Of a DNA stretch of 64,000 bases, positions 18,734 to 28,004 are shown piece after piece. This DNA is from Sulfuricella denitrificans (GTDB lineage Bacteria > Pseudomonadota > Gammaproteobacteria > Burkholderiales > Sulfuricellaceae): positions 186,001 through 250,000 of the forward strand of contig NSJJ01000002.1 of the NCBI GenBank assembly GCA_002632355.1, read 5' to 3'. Made by a program: the position numbers and the translations under genes. The notes below the pieces were generated by a model. That model was not told the origin of the DNA. It worked only from the letters and a program-made list of their open reading frames with translations, and did not search any database. Positions within the stretch are counted from its first letter, which is position 1. Every line of letters starts with the position of its first letter.

Positions 18734-21535
18734 ATGACCCATCGACGCAATCCCCGTACCAGCATCCGCATGCGGGTAGCCATATCCATCGGTGCTGTCA
18801 CCATTGCCGCAGCCGTCATCCTGAGCCTGGTCAGCGGACAGGTGGCGCGCCAGCAGATCGAGCAGGAACGCGGCAAGGCGCTGATCTCAACAGCCCGCCA
18901 CATGCTGGAAACACTGGATCGCGGCATGTTCGAGCGCTATCGCGAAATTCAGATGCTGGCCGAGCTATCCGACATACGCAACCCAGCCGTTTCAACCGAA
19001 GACAAGCGACGATTGCTCGAACGGGTGCAAACCACGCACGGCCAGCACGCCTGGATCGGCATCGCCGGCCCCGACGGCATCGCCAAGGTTGGCACCCAGG
19101 GCTATCTGGAAGGCCGTGACATCAGCAAGCGCCCATGGTTCAAGAAAGGCATGACCGGCCCTTACGTCGGCGACGTACATGACGCCATGCTGCTAGCCAA
19201 GATGCTGCCCAATCCCTCCGGCGATCCGATCTATCTGCTTGACGTGGCCGCTCCCATCCTGGGTACGGACAACAAGCCGGTCGGCGTCATCTGTTCGCAT
19301 CTTCACTGGCGCTGGAGCAGAGAGATACTCAAGTCTCTGCCGACGGGGGCCGGCATCGACGCGTTTCTTCTGAGTCGCGACGGCCTGGTGCTGGATGGGC
19401 CGCAGCATAAGGTTTTCGACCGTTTCGAGGGAGATTCGGCACAGGTTGAAGGTGCCTTGCACGCTTATCAGGAAAGCTTTTACATGGCCGACTGGCGTGG
19501 TGGACGAGAATTTCTGACCGCGCACGTGTCTAGTAAGGGCTTTCAGAACTATCCCGGTCTTGGCTGGCGTCTGGTGCTGCGCCAGGACAAGACGATCGCC
19601 TTTGCCGCGGCAAATAGTCTGCAACGCCGCATTCTCCTGATTGGTCTGCTGCTGGGCGGCGCCTTCGCCGTCGCTGGCTGGTGGGTAGCTGGAAGATTGA
19701 CCGGTCCGGTCGAAGCCATCGCCCGCGATGCGGAAGCCATCAGCGACGGCGACCTGACAAGGGAATTACCGATATTCGGCGGCAGGGATGAAATTGCGCG
19801 CCTCTCGTCCGCGCTCGCCAGCATGCTCACCAGTCTGCGCCAGGAAATCGCCACGCGGCGCGCTGCCGAAGACAATTTACGGTTGGCGGCAACGGTATTC
19901 GACAGCAGTGTCGAGGGCATCGTCATCAGCGATGCGGAAAACCGCATTGTCACGGTCAATCAGGCCTTTTGCAATATCACCGGCTACACCCAAGAAAACG
20001 TGATCGGAGAAAACCCGCGCATCCTGAATTCGGGTCGACACCCCGCCAGTTTCTACCAGGACATGTGGCGCGACCTGGGCAACCGGGGAAGATGGCAGGG
20101 AGAGGTCTGGAATCGGCGCAAGAACGGAGATATTTTCCCCGAGTGGCTGGTCATCACGGCGGTCAAGGATGGCGCAGGCAGACTAAGCCACTATGTGGCG
20201 GTATTTTCCGACCTGACTGAACGCAAGCTTGCCGAAGAACGCATCCGTTTCATCGGCAACCACGACGCGCTGACCGGACTACCCAATCGCCATCTGCTCA
20301 AGGATCGTCTGGATCAGATGCTGGCTCGGGCGCAACGTATGGAAACCCATCTGGCGCTCATCTTCATCGACCTCGACCGTTTCAAGAACATCAACGACAC
20401 GCTGGGCCACCAGATCGGGGACGAACTGCTCAAGCTGGTGGGAAACAAGCTGAAAACTTGCTTGCGTCCCGGCGACACCCTGGCACGACAGGGCGGAGAC
20501 GAATTCGTCGTGCTAGCGGACGACATCGAGAATTCCGACAGCGTGGCACCTATTCTGGACAACATGCTCAACGCCTTCAGGAACCCTTTCATGGTTGGCA
20601 TCCATGCCCTGACCGTCACCCCATCCATCGGCATCGCGCTCTATCCAGATGATGGCAAGGACATGGAGACGCTGCTCAAACATGCTGATATCGCCATGTA
20701 CCGTGCCAAGGAAACTGGCCGCAACAATTACCAGTTCTTCCTACCTGTTCTGAATGAACACATGGTGACGCGCCTGGACATGGAAGCACGCTTGCGACAT
20801 GCGCTGGAACGAAACCAGCTCGCGCTGCATTACCAGCCCCAGGTCGATGTGGCGAGCGGGCGCATTATCGGCGCAGAGGCCCTGCTACGCTGGAACGAAC
20901 CTGTTCTGGGCAATATTCCGCCAGTGGATTTCATTCCCCTGGCGGAGGAAACCGGCCTGATCCTGCCCATCGGCGACTGGGTCCTGCGCAGCGCGATCAG
21001 CGCCGCCGCGCATTGGGCACGCAGCGGCACCCCGGTACGCATTGCAGTGAACATTTCGGCCAAGCAACTGCGCCACCGCGACCTGGCCGGAAATATCGGC
21101 CAAATTCTCGCCGAAACCGGCCTGAACCCTGACCTGCTGGAAGTGGAACTGACGGAAAGCGTCATGATGGCCACGGGAGAAAGCGAACGTGTCAATTTGG
21201 AACAAATACAAAGACTGGGTCTGGAGTTGAGCCTCGACGATTTTGGCACTGGCTACTCCTCCCTGTCCTACCTGCATCAACTGCAGGTGTCCACCCTCAA
21301 GATCGACCGTAGCTTCATCAGCAATCTCGACAATCCTGAAGGCGCCATGCTTACCGAAACCATCATCCGCATGGCGAAAAGCCTCGACCTGAAAATCGTC
21401 GCCGAAGGGGTGGAAACTCAAAGCCAATTTGACTTCATTCGCTACCATAAAGTCGATTTTTACCAGGGTTATTATTTCAGCAAACCCTTGCCCCACGGGG
21501 ATTTCGAGCAACTGTTGCGCGCAGGGGCACGCTGA
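18734..21535 (+). CDS. Membrane GGDEF/EAL protein with Cache, HAMP and PAS domains
   Basis: A 933-residue protein. Helix 1 (15-37) and helix 2 (about 299-319) enclose a double-Cache-like periplasmic domain (RPWFKKGMTGPYVGDVHDA). HAMP (about 318-372), PAS (383-500), GGDEF (505-668) and EAL (about 680-925) follow. Both output domains look active: GGDEF at 587-591 with an I-site (R578-D581), and EALLRW at 715-720 with the metal motif DDFGTGYSS and EGVET downstream. It can in principle both make and degrade c-di-GMP. The gene overlaps nothing and ends 42 bp before dnaE. Confidence 0.9.
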   Translation: MTHRRNPRTSIRMRVAISIGAVTIAAAVILSLVSGQVARQQIEQERGKALISTARHMLETLDRGMFERYREIQMLAELSDIRNPAVSTEDKRRLLERVQTTHGQHAWIGIAGPDGIAKVGTQGYLEGRDISKRPWFKKGMTGPYVGDVHDAMLLAKMLPNPSGDPIYLLDVAAPILGTDNKPVGVICSHLHWRWSREILKSLPTGAGIDAFLLSRDGLVLDGPQHKVFDRFEGDSAQVEGALHAYQESFYMADWRGGREFLTAHVSSKGFQNYPGLGWRLVLRQDKTIAFAAANSLQRRILLIGLLLGGAFAVAGWWVAGRLTGPVEAIARDAEAISDGDLTRELPIFGGRDEIARLSSALASMLTSLRQEIATRRAAEDNLRLAATVFDSSVEGIVISDAENRIVTVNQAFCNITGYTQENVIGENPRILNSGRHPASFYQDMWRDLGNRGRWQGEVWNRRKNGDIFPEWLVITAVKDGAGRLSHYVAVFSDLTERKLAEERIRFIGNHDALTGLPNRHLLKDRLDQMLARAQRMETHLALIFIDLDRFKNINDTLGHQIGDELLKLVGNKLKTCLRPGDTLARQGGDEFVVLADDIENSDSVAPILDNMLNAFRNPFMVGIHALTVTPSIGIALYPDDGKDMETLLKHADIAMYRAKETGRNNYQFFLPVLNEHMVTRLDMEARLRHALERNQLALHYQPQVDVASGRIIGAEALLRWNEPVLGNIPPVDFIPLAEETGLILPIGDWVLRSAISAAAHWARSGTPVRIAVNISAKQLRHRDLAGNIGQILAETGLNPDLLEVELTESVMMATGESERVNLEQIQRLGLELSLDDFGTGYSSLSYLHQLQVSTLKIDRSFISNLDNPEGAMLTETIIRMAKSLDLKIVAEGVETQSQFDFIRYHKVDFYQGYYFSKPLPHGDFEQLLRAGAR

Positions 21536-21577
21536 CGGATGACGCCATGGGATGCCAGGCGGTAGAATAGCGCTGCC

Positions 21578-24500
21578 ATGTCACCTCCTTCCTTCATCCA
21601 TCTCCGCCTCCACAGCGAATTCTCCATCACCGACGGCATCGTGCGTCTGGATGCGGGCAAGGATCACGCCTGCCCGCCGGTGGAGCGGGCCATGGCCGAT
21701 GGCATGCCGGCGCTGGCGCTGACCGATCTGAATACCCTGTTCGGCATGGTGAAGTTCTACAAAGCCGCGCGGGGCAAGGGTGTCAAACCGCTGATCGGCT
21801 GCGACGTCTGGATCGAGAACGAAGCCAACCGCGATCAGCCGGGCCGTCTGCTGTTGCTGTGCCAGAACCGGGCCGGTTATGGCAACCTGTGCGAACTGCT
21901 GTCACAGGCTTTTCGTGGCAACCAGCACCGCGGCCGGGCGGAAATCAGGAAGGAGTGGCTGGCCTCCGGTCTTGGCGAGGGGCTGATTGCACTGTCAGGC
22001 GCGCATCTGGGCGACATCGGCCAGGCGATCCTGAACGGCAACGAGGAACAGGCACGACAACTGGCGCAGGAATGGGCGAAGTGCTTTCCGCAGCGTTTTT
22101 ATCTCGAACTGCAGCGCCCCGGCTCCAACCCGGCCGAAGAATACATCCAGCAGGCGCTGGTTCTGGCCGGAGAGCTCGACCTGCCAGTGGTGGCCACCCA
22201 CCCGATCCAGTTTCTCGACCAGGACGATTTCCGCGCCCACGAAGCGCGCGTGTGCATTGCCGAGGGCTACGTGCTGGGCGACCAGCGGCGCCCCAAGCAT
22301 TTTACCGAGCAGCAGTATTTCAAGAGCCAGGCCGAGATGGCGGAACTGTTCGCCGACATTCCTGAAGCGCTGGAAAACAGCGTCGAGATCGCCAAGCGCT
22401 GCAACCTGATCGTTGAACTGGGCAAGAGCAAGCTGCCGCTGTTTCCCATCCCGGAAGGAATGAGCGAAAGCGAATACCTGATCAAGCGCGCCGAGGACGG
22501 CCTGGCGGAACGCATGCAGGAGCTGTATCCGGACGAGGCAAAACGCGCCGCGCAGTATCCCACTTATTCGGACCGCCTCAAGTTCGAAACCGACACCATT
22601 CTGCAGATGGGCTTCCCCGGCTATTTCCTGATCGTGGCCGACTTCATCAACTGGGCCAAGCACAATGAAGTGCCAGTCGGCCCGGGGCGCGGTTCCGGCG
22701 CCGGATCGCTGGTGGCTTACAGCCTCGGCATTACCGATCTCGACCCGCTGCGCTACGCCCTGCTGTTCGAACGTTTCCTGAATCCGGAGCGGGTGTCCAT
22801 GCCCGACTTCGACGTGGATTTCTGCCAGGAGACCCGCTACAAGGTGATCGAGTACGTGCGCCGCCAGTATGGCGCCGACGCGGTATCACAGATCGCCACT
22901 TTCGGCACCATGGCGGCCAAGGCCGTGCTGCGCGACGTGGGTCGGGTGCTGGACATGCCCTACAACTTCTGCGACGGCCTTTCCAAGCTGATTCCTGCCC
23001 AGCCGGGCAAATTCATCACCCTGAGCCAGGCATTGGAAGAAGTGCCCGAGCTCAAGGAACGCTACGACAATGAAGAGGAAGTGCGCGAGCTGTTCGAACT
23101 GGCGCTGAAGCTCGAAGGCATGACCCGCAACGTCGGCATGCACGCCGGCGGGGTGCTGATCGCGCCGGGCAAGCTGACCGACTTCTGCCCGCTGTACGTG
23201 GCCTCCGGCGCCGATGCCGTGCCGGTATCGCAGTTCGACAAGGACGACGTCGAAGCCGTCGGCCTGGTGAAGTTCGACTTTCTCGGCCTGCGCAACCTGA
23301 CCATCATCGAGCTGGCGCTGAAATATCTCAAGCGGCTCGACCCGACGTTTACCGGGCCGCTCGACACCCAGCATTTCGACGACCCGGCCGCCTACGAAGT
23401 GCTGAAGAAAGCCAACACCACGGCGGTGTTCCAGCTCGAATCGGACGGCATGAAGAAACTGCTGGCCAAGCTGCAGCCGGACCGCTTCGAAGACATCATC
23501 GCGGTGCTGGCGCTGTATCGTCCCGGACCGCTGGGCTCGGGCATGGTGGACGACTTCATCCTGCGCAAGAAGGGCCTGCAGAAGATCGACTATTTCCACG
23601 AGGATCTGAAAGCCTGCCTCACGCCGACCTATGGCGTGATCGTGTATCAGGAGCAGGTAATGCAGATCTCGCAGATCATCGGCGGCTATACCCTGGGCGG
23701 CGCGGACTTGCTGCGCCGCGCCATGGGCAAGAAGAAGGCCGACGAGATGGCCAAGCACCGCGAGCTATTCAGCACCGGCGCGGAAAAAAAGGGCTATGGT
23801 AAAGAATTGGCCATGCGCCTGTTCGACCTGATGGAAAAGTTCGCCGAATACGGCTTCAACAAATCCCACACCGCCGCCTATGCCGTGGTCTCCTACCAGA
23901 CCGCCTGGCTCAAGGCCCACCACACCGCGGCCTTCATGGCCGCCACCCTGTCCTCGGAACTGGACAACACCGACCAGCTCAAGATCTTCTACGAGGACAC
24001 CCTGGCCAACAAGGTCAAGGTACTGGGGCCGGACATCAATGTTTCAAATTACCGCTTCGAGCCGGTATCGCGCAGTGAAATCCGCTACGGCCTGGGCGCA
24101 GTCAAGGGCACAGGCGAGCAGGCGGTGCTGTCCATCGAAGCCGAGCGCAAGGCTGGCGGCCCGTTCCGCGACCTGTTCGATTTCTGCCGCCGGGTCGACA
24201 AGCGCATCGTCAACCGCCGTACCATCGAAGCGCTGATTTGCGCCGGCGCTTTTGATCTGATCACGGATCACCGCGCCAGCCTGCTGGCCTCGGTCGGGCT
24301 GGCCATGGAATCCGCCGAGCAGCATAACCGTTCGATCAACCAGGCCAGCCTGTTCGGCGAGGACACTGCCGGGGACTCGGCTGAAAACCTGGTGGATGTG
24401 CCGCGCTGGAGCGAAGGCGAGCAACTGCTGAATGAAAAGAAAAGCCTGGGCTTCTATTTCAGCGGCCATCCCTACGACAGCTACCGCAAGGAGCTTGCCA

Positions 24501-25033
24501 CTTTCATCCGTACCAAGCTCTCCGACCTGGCACCGCAACACCAGCCGGTTTATCTGGCAGGCGTGATCTACGCCATCCGCACCCAGATGACGCGACGCGG
24601 CAAGATGGCTTTCATCACCCTCGACGACGGCAGCGGACGTCAGGACGTCTCGGTATTCAGCGAATTGTTTGACAGCAACCGTGAACTGCTCAGGGAAGAC
24701 CAGTTGCTGATCGTGGAAGGCAAGGTGAGCAAGGACGACTACGCCGGCGGTTTGCGGGTGGTGGCGGAGAAACTGCTGGGCCTGGCTGGCGCGCGTACCC
24801 GCTTCGCCAAGGCGATGCTGCTGAAGTGCAATGGCGGCAGCGATGCGAACCGGCTAAAGGACTTGCTGACCCCCTACCGCAATGGCGGCTGCCCGGTGCG
24901 CATCGCCTACCGCAATCAGGACGCCTTGTGCGAACTGCAACTGGGCGAGGACTGGCGCGTCAATCTGCATGACGAATTGCTGAGTTCGCTGCACGAGCAG
25001 TTGCAAAAGGAAAACGTTCAGATCGTGTATTAA
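21578..25033 (+). CDS. dnaE: DNA polymerase III alpha subunit
   Basis: The replicative polymerase, 1151 residues, usual for DnaE1. It has an N-terminal PHP domain (FIHLRLHSEFSITDGIV), the palm with the catalytic aspartates in SMPDFDVDFCQE and the GPGRGSGAGSLVAY motif. It continues through the fingers and beta-binding region (YGFNKSHTAAYAVVSYQTAWLK) to a C-terminal OB fold (VYLAGVIYAIRTQMTRRGKM). It stands alone. The stop is followed within 15 bp by a repeat-rich spacer. Confidence 0.97.
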   Translation: MSPPSFIHLRLHSEFSITDGIVRLDAGKDHACPPVERAMADGMPALALTDLNTLFGMVKFYKAARGKGVKPLIGCDVWIENEANRDQPGRLLLLCQNRAGYGNLCELLSQAFRGNQHRGRAEIRKEWLASGLGEGLIALSGAHLGDIGQAILNGNEEQARQLAQEWAKCFPQRFYLELQRPGSNPAEEYIQQALVLAGELDLPVVATHPIQFLDQDDFRAHEARVCIAEGYVLGDQRRPKHFTEQQYFKSQAEMAELFADIPEALENSVEIAKRCNLIVELGKSKLPLFPIPEGMSESEYLIKRAEDGLAERMQELYPDEAKRAAQYPTYSDRLKFETDTILQMGFPGYFLIVADFINWAKHNEVPVGPGRGSGAGSLVAYSLGITDLDPLRYALLFERFLNPERVSMPDFDVDFCQETRYKVIEYVRRQYGADAVSQIATFGTMAAKAVLRDVGRVLDMPYNFCDGLSKLIPAQPGKFITLSQALEEVPELKERYDNEEEVRELFELALKLEGMTRNVGMHAGGVLIAPGKLTDFCPLYVASGADAVPVSQFDKDDVEAVGLVKFDFLGLRNLTIIELALKYLKRLDPTFTGPLDTQHFDDPAAYEVLKKANTTAVFQLESDGMKKLLAKLQPDRFEDIIAVLALYRPGPLGSGMVDDFILRKKGLQKIDYFHEDLKACLTPTYGVIVYQEQVMQISQIIGGYTLGGADLLRRAMGKKKADEMAKHRELFSTGAEKKGYGKELAMRLFDLMEKFAEYGFNKSHTAAYAVVSYQTAWLKAHHTAAFMAATLSSELDNTDQLKIFYEDTLANKVKVLGPDINVSNYRFEPVSRSEIRYGLGAVKGTGEQAVLSIEAERKAGGPFRDLFDFCRRVDKRIVNRRTIEALICAGAFDLITDHRASLLASVGLAMESAEQHNRSINQASLFGEDTAGDSAENLVDVPRWSEGEQLLNEKKSLGFYFSGHPYDSYRKELATFIRTKLSDLAPQHQPVYLAGVIYAIRTQMTRRGKMAFITLDDGSGRQDVSVFSELFDSNRELLREDQLLIVEGKVSKDDYAGGLRVVAEKLLGLAGARTRFAKAMLLKCNGGSDANRLKDLLTPYRNGGCPVRIAYRNQDALCELQLGEDWRVNLHDELLSSLHEQLQKENVQIVY

Positions 25034-25047
25034 AGCTTAAGAATTTG

Positions 25048-25304
25048 AACCGCAAAGACGCTAAGGCGCGGAGAAAAAATCATCTTAAGGAAGCACTGAT
25101 TTAATCGTCATTGCGAGGAGCAAAGCGACGAAGCAATCTGTAAGCTGATGATTTATTGAGATCAAGATTGCTTCGCTACGCTCGCAATGACGGGGCTGCG
25201 GAATAAATCAGCGCCTCCCTGAGGAAAATGACGGTTCTCATGAAAACGAGCATCGGCCAGGTTCTCGATACGCGCATTCTTAGCGGCTTTGCGCCTCTGC
25301 GGTT
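25048..25304. repeat. Outer inverted repeat pair between dnaE and fbpC
   Basis: Left arm AACCGCAAAGACGCTAAGG (25048-25066) and right arm 25280-25304, whose reverse complement begins AACCGCAGAGGCGCAAAGCC. The arms are imperfect inverted copies of a dispersed repeat. A further copy, TAACCGCGAAGACGCTA, is at 37089-37105 at the end of lpxH. The right arm contains the fbpC stop codon (25303-25305). Together with the element nested inside, this explains the whole 270-bp spacer. Confidence 0.7.
25089..25218. mobile_element. MITE-like inverted-repeat element
   Basis: About 130 bp, non-coding. The ends GGAAGCACTGATTTA (25089-25103) and 25204-25218 are inverted copies matching at 13 of 15 positions. 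Inside, CGTCATTGCGAG (25106-25117) pairs exactly with CTCGCAATGACG (25181-25192), and AGATTGCTT pairs with AAGCAATCT. The GTCATTGCGAG / AAGCAATC wording is a widespread bacterial dispersed repeat. There is no transposase, so it would move only in trans. Confidence 0.7.
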
Positions 25305-26400
25305 AAAGATTTTCCGCCGCAGCCTGCGGAAACACCACCACGTGATCGGCCTCCAGACGAATGCCGATTTTTTCCCCATAAGCATGGTTGTGATGGCTGG
25401 GCACCAGGGAAAGCACTTTCTGCCCGCTTGAAAGCAGCAGGGTGTAAAGAATATCGGCACCGCGGAAAGCCTTATGCACCACTTCGGCCTGCATGGGGCT
25501 GGCATCGTCATGCACGATGTCGTCAGGGCGCAGCAACACTTCCACCATGCGCTGGCTATAACATTCTTCAGGGATTTTCCCCTTCAGCAGGCCCAGCTCG
25601 GTTTCCACCCGCTCGCCATTCAACGCGGTTCCCGGAATCAGCACACCCTCGCCGATGAAATCCGCAACAAAACGGCTGGCAGGCCGATGATAGAGGTTGT
25701 AGGCGCTGTCCCATTGCTGCAACACACCCTGATACATGACGCCGATCTCGTCGGCGATGGCAAAGGCTTCATGCTGGTCATGGGTGACGATGAGCGCCGT
25801 GGTGTTCTGCTGCTTGAGAATTTCGCGCACTTCCTGGCCCAGGCGCTCTCGCAGCTCCACGTCGAGACTGGAAAATGGCTCGTCCAGCAGCAGCAGCGCG
25901 GGGCACGGCGCCAGAGCACGAGCCAAGGCCACGCGCTGCTGTTGCCCGCCGGACAGTTCGTGGGGGAATTTGCGCCCGCTATCGGGCAGGCCCACCACTT
26001 CAAGCAGTTCAGCCACACGCTGGACGCACCCCTGACGGCTCATGCCGTGCAGGCCAAAAGCCACGTTATCCGCCACGCTGAGATGGGGAAACAGGGCGTA
26101 ATCCTGGAACACCATGCCGATGCGCCGTTGTTCCGGCGGCAGCATGAAGCCGGGCCGGCTTACGCTGGCGCCGTTGAGAATGATCTCTCCGCTGCTGACA
26201 GGCTCGAACCCGGCCACACCGCGCAATACGGTGGTTTTTCCGCAGCCGGAAGGGCCGAGCAGGCAGCCGATGCTTCCCTGGGCAAGACTGAAGGAAAGCC
26301 CTTTCACCACCTCCTGGCGACCATATGACTGGCGTATGGCATGCACCTCCAGCAAGGGTGCGCCGGGAACAGGAGCGGGGCATACAATGGAGCGACTCAT
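25303..26400 (-). CDS. fbpC: Ferric-iron ABC transporter ATPase
   Basis: A 365-residue ABC ATPase of the FbpC/PotA class. It has Walker A GPSGCGKTT, signature LSGGQQQR, Walker B LLLLDEPFSSLD, the switch histidine in VTHDQHEA and a C-terminal TOBE-like regulatory domain. The start at MSRSIV (26400) overlaps the permease stop by 4 bp. An in-frame ATG 30 codons upstream lies inside the permease and was rejected. The stop codon is supplied by a dispersed repeat. Confidence 0.92.
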   Translation of the reverse strand: MSRSIVCPAPVPGAPLLEVHAIRQSYGRQEVVKGLSFSLAQGSIGCLLGPSGCGKTTVLRGVAGFEPVSSGEIILNGASVSRPGFMLPPEQRRIGMVFQDYALFPHLSVADNVAFGLHGMSRQGCVQRVAELLEVVGLPDSGRKFPHELSGGQQQRVALARALAPCPALLLLDEPFSSLDVELRERLGQEVREILKQQNTTALIVTHDQHEAFAIADEIGVMYQGVLQQWDSAYNLYHRPASRFVADFIGEGVLIPGTALNGERVETELGLLKGKIPEECYSQRMVEVLLRPDDIVHDDASPMQAEVVHKAFRGADILYTLLLSSGQKVLSLVPSHHNHAYGEKIGIRLEADHVVVFPQAAAENL

Positions 26401-28004
26401 GAGGATTTTTCCGAATGTTTGATCAGCAGGGCGATCGGCAACAGGCCCGCCAGCACAAGTGCCACAGAAGGTAGAGCAGCGCGCTCCCACTCTCCTTCCG
26501 AGGTCATTTCAAAAATGCGTACCGCCAGCGTATCCCAGCCGAAAGGGCGGGTCATCAGGGTGATCGGCATTTCCTTCATCACATCCACGAATACCAGTGC
26601 CGCCGCCGACAGCAGGCCGCCGCGCAGCAACGGAAGATGCACGCGGCGCAGCATGGCAAGGCCGGACACGCCCAGGCTGTGTGCCGCCTCGTCGAGGTTG
26701 CGGGTCACGCGCTGCATGGCGCTGTCGATCGGGTTGTAGCCTACGGCCAGGAAGCGCGTGAGATAGGCGGGCAACATGACCAGCAAGGTGCCCTGCAGGA
26801 TCAGGCCGGTATCGATCCCGATCCAGTTTCTGGCCGCACCGATCAACTGCTGATCGAGCCAGGCCAGCGGAATGACGATGCCCACCGCCAGAACCGGGCC
26901 GGGAACGGCATAGCCCAGTGTGGCAATCCGCGCCATGGTGCGCGTCCAGGCATCGTCGTGGCGGCGCTGGGCATAGGTCAGCACCAGCGCGGCAGCGACA
27001 ACCAGTGCGGCTGCCAGCCCGCCCAGCAGCAGTGAATGCCAGAGGAAATCCAGGTAACGCGCGTCGAAATCCTGCACCACGACTTTTTCTGCCCAGATCA
27101 GCAGTTGCACCAGCGGAATGACGAAAGCCACCAGCAGCACCAGGGCGGCAAACCCGCTGGCCAGCCAGGCGACGGATCCGCTCAGGACGATACTTTCCAT
27201 CCGGGTATGGCGTCCAGCCTGGGTGAAGCGCAAGCCACGGCGCGAAACCTGTTCAGCGGCAATCAGGGCGAACACCAGCAGAATCAGCACCGAAGCGAGC
27301 TGGGACGCGCCCTGCAGCGAAAACAAACCAAACCAGGTCTTGTAGATAGCCGTGGTAAAGGTGTCGTAATTGAACACTGCGACGGTGCCGAAATCGGCCA
27401 GCGTCTCCATCAGTGCCAGCATCAGTCCAGCCATGATCCAGGGCCGCGCCAGCGGCAGGGCCACCTTGAAAAACCCCGCCTTGCGACTGTAGCCCAGCGA
27501 TTGCGCCGCTTCCAGCGCGCGCCGCCCCTGCGTCAGGAAGGCATTGCGGGCCAGCAGATAAACATAGGGATACAGGGCCAGGCTCATCACCATGATCACC
27601 CCTCCGGCAGAGCGGATGGGCGGGAAAACCACCGGGCCGCCGGCCAGTTCACGCAGCCCGGTTTGCAGCGGCCCGGTAAAGTCAAGCAGGGCAACATAAA
27701 TGAAGGCCATGACATAGGCAGGCATGGCCAGCGGCAGCAGCAGTGCCCAGGAAAAAAACCGCCGCCCGGGGAATTCGCACACGGCAGTCAGCCAGGCCAG
27801 ACTGACGCCCAGCAGCGTGACGCCGACCGCCACCCCCACGACCAGGCGGAAAGTATTACTCAGCAAGCCGGGTAATACATGTTCCAGCAAGTGTTGCCAC
27901 ACCTCGCGCTCCGGGCTGAACACCGAAGCCAGCACCACCGCCAGCGGAACTATGATCAGGAGCGCGATGAAGGCAGCAGCCAGGCGCCAGCCGTGGCGTT
28001 TCAT
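26397..28004 (-). CDS. fbpB: Ferric-iron ABC transporter permease (fused two-domain)
   Basis: A 535-residue inner-membrane permease with two homologous halves, each of about six helices, as in FbpB/SfuB. Two EAA-type loops that contact the ATPase are visible: EAAQSLGYSRKAGFFKVALPL and DEAAHSLGVSGLAMLRRVHL. It lies between the binding protein and the ATPase with 4-bp overlaps on both sides, so the three genes form one operon for Fe(III) uptake from the periplasm. Confidence 0.93.
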   Translation of the reverse strand: MKRHGWRLAAAFIALLIIVPLAVVLASVFSPEREVWQHLLEHVLPGLLSNTFRLVVGVAVGVTLLGVSLAWLTAVCEFPGRRFFSWALLLPLAMPAYVMAFIYVALLDFTGPLQTGLRELAGGPVVFPPIRSAGGVIMVMSLALYPYVYLLARNAFLTQGRRALEAAQSLGYSRKAGFFKVALPLARPWIMAGLMLALMETLADFGTVAVFNYDTFTTAIYKTWFGLFSLQGASQLASVLILLVFALIAAEQVSRRGLRFTQAGRHTRMESIVLSGSVAWLASGFAALVLLVAFVIPLVQLLIWAEKVVVQDFDARYLDFLWHSLLLGGLAAALVVAAALVLTYAQRRHDDAWTRTMARIATLGYAVPGPVLAVGIVIPLAWLDQQLIGAARNWIGIDTGLILQGTLLVMLPAYLTRFLAVGYNPIDSAMQRVTRNLDEAAHSLGVSGLAMLRRVHLPLLRGGLLSAAALVFVDVMKEMPITLMTRPFGWDTLAVRIFEMTSEGEWERAALPSVALVLAGLLPIALLIKHSEKSS

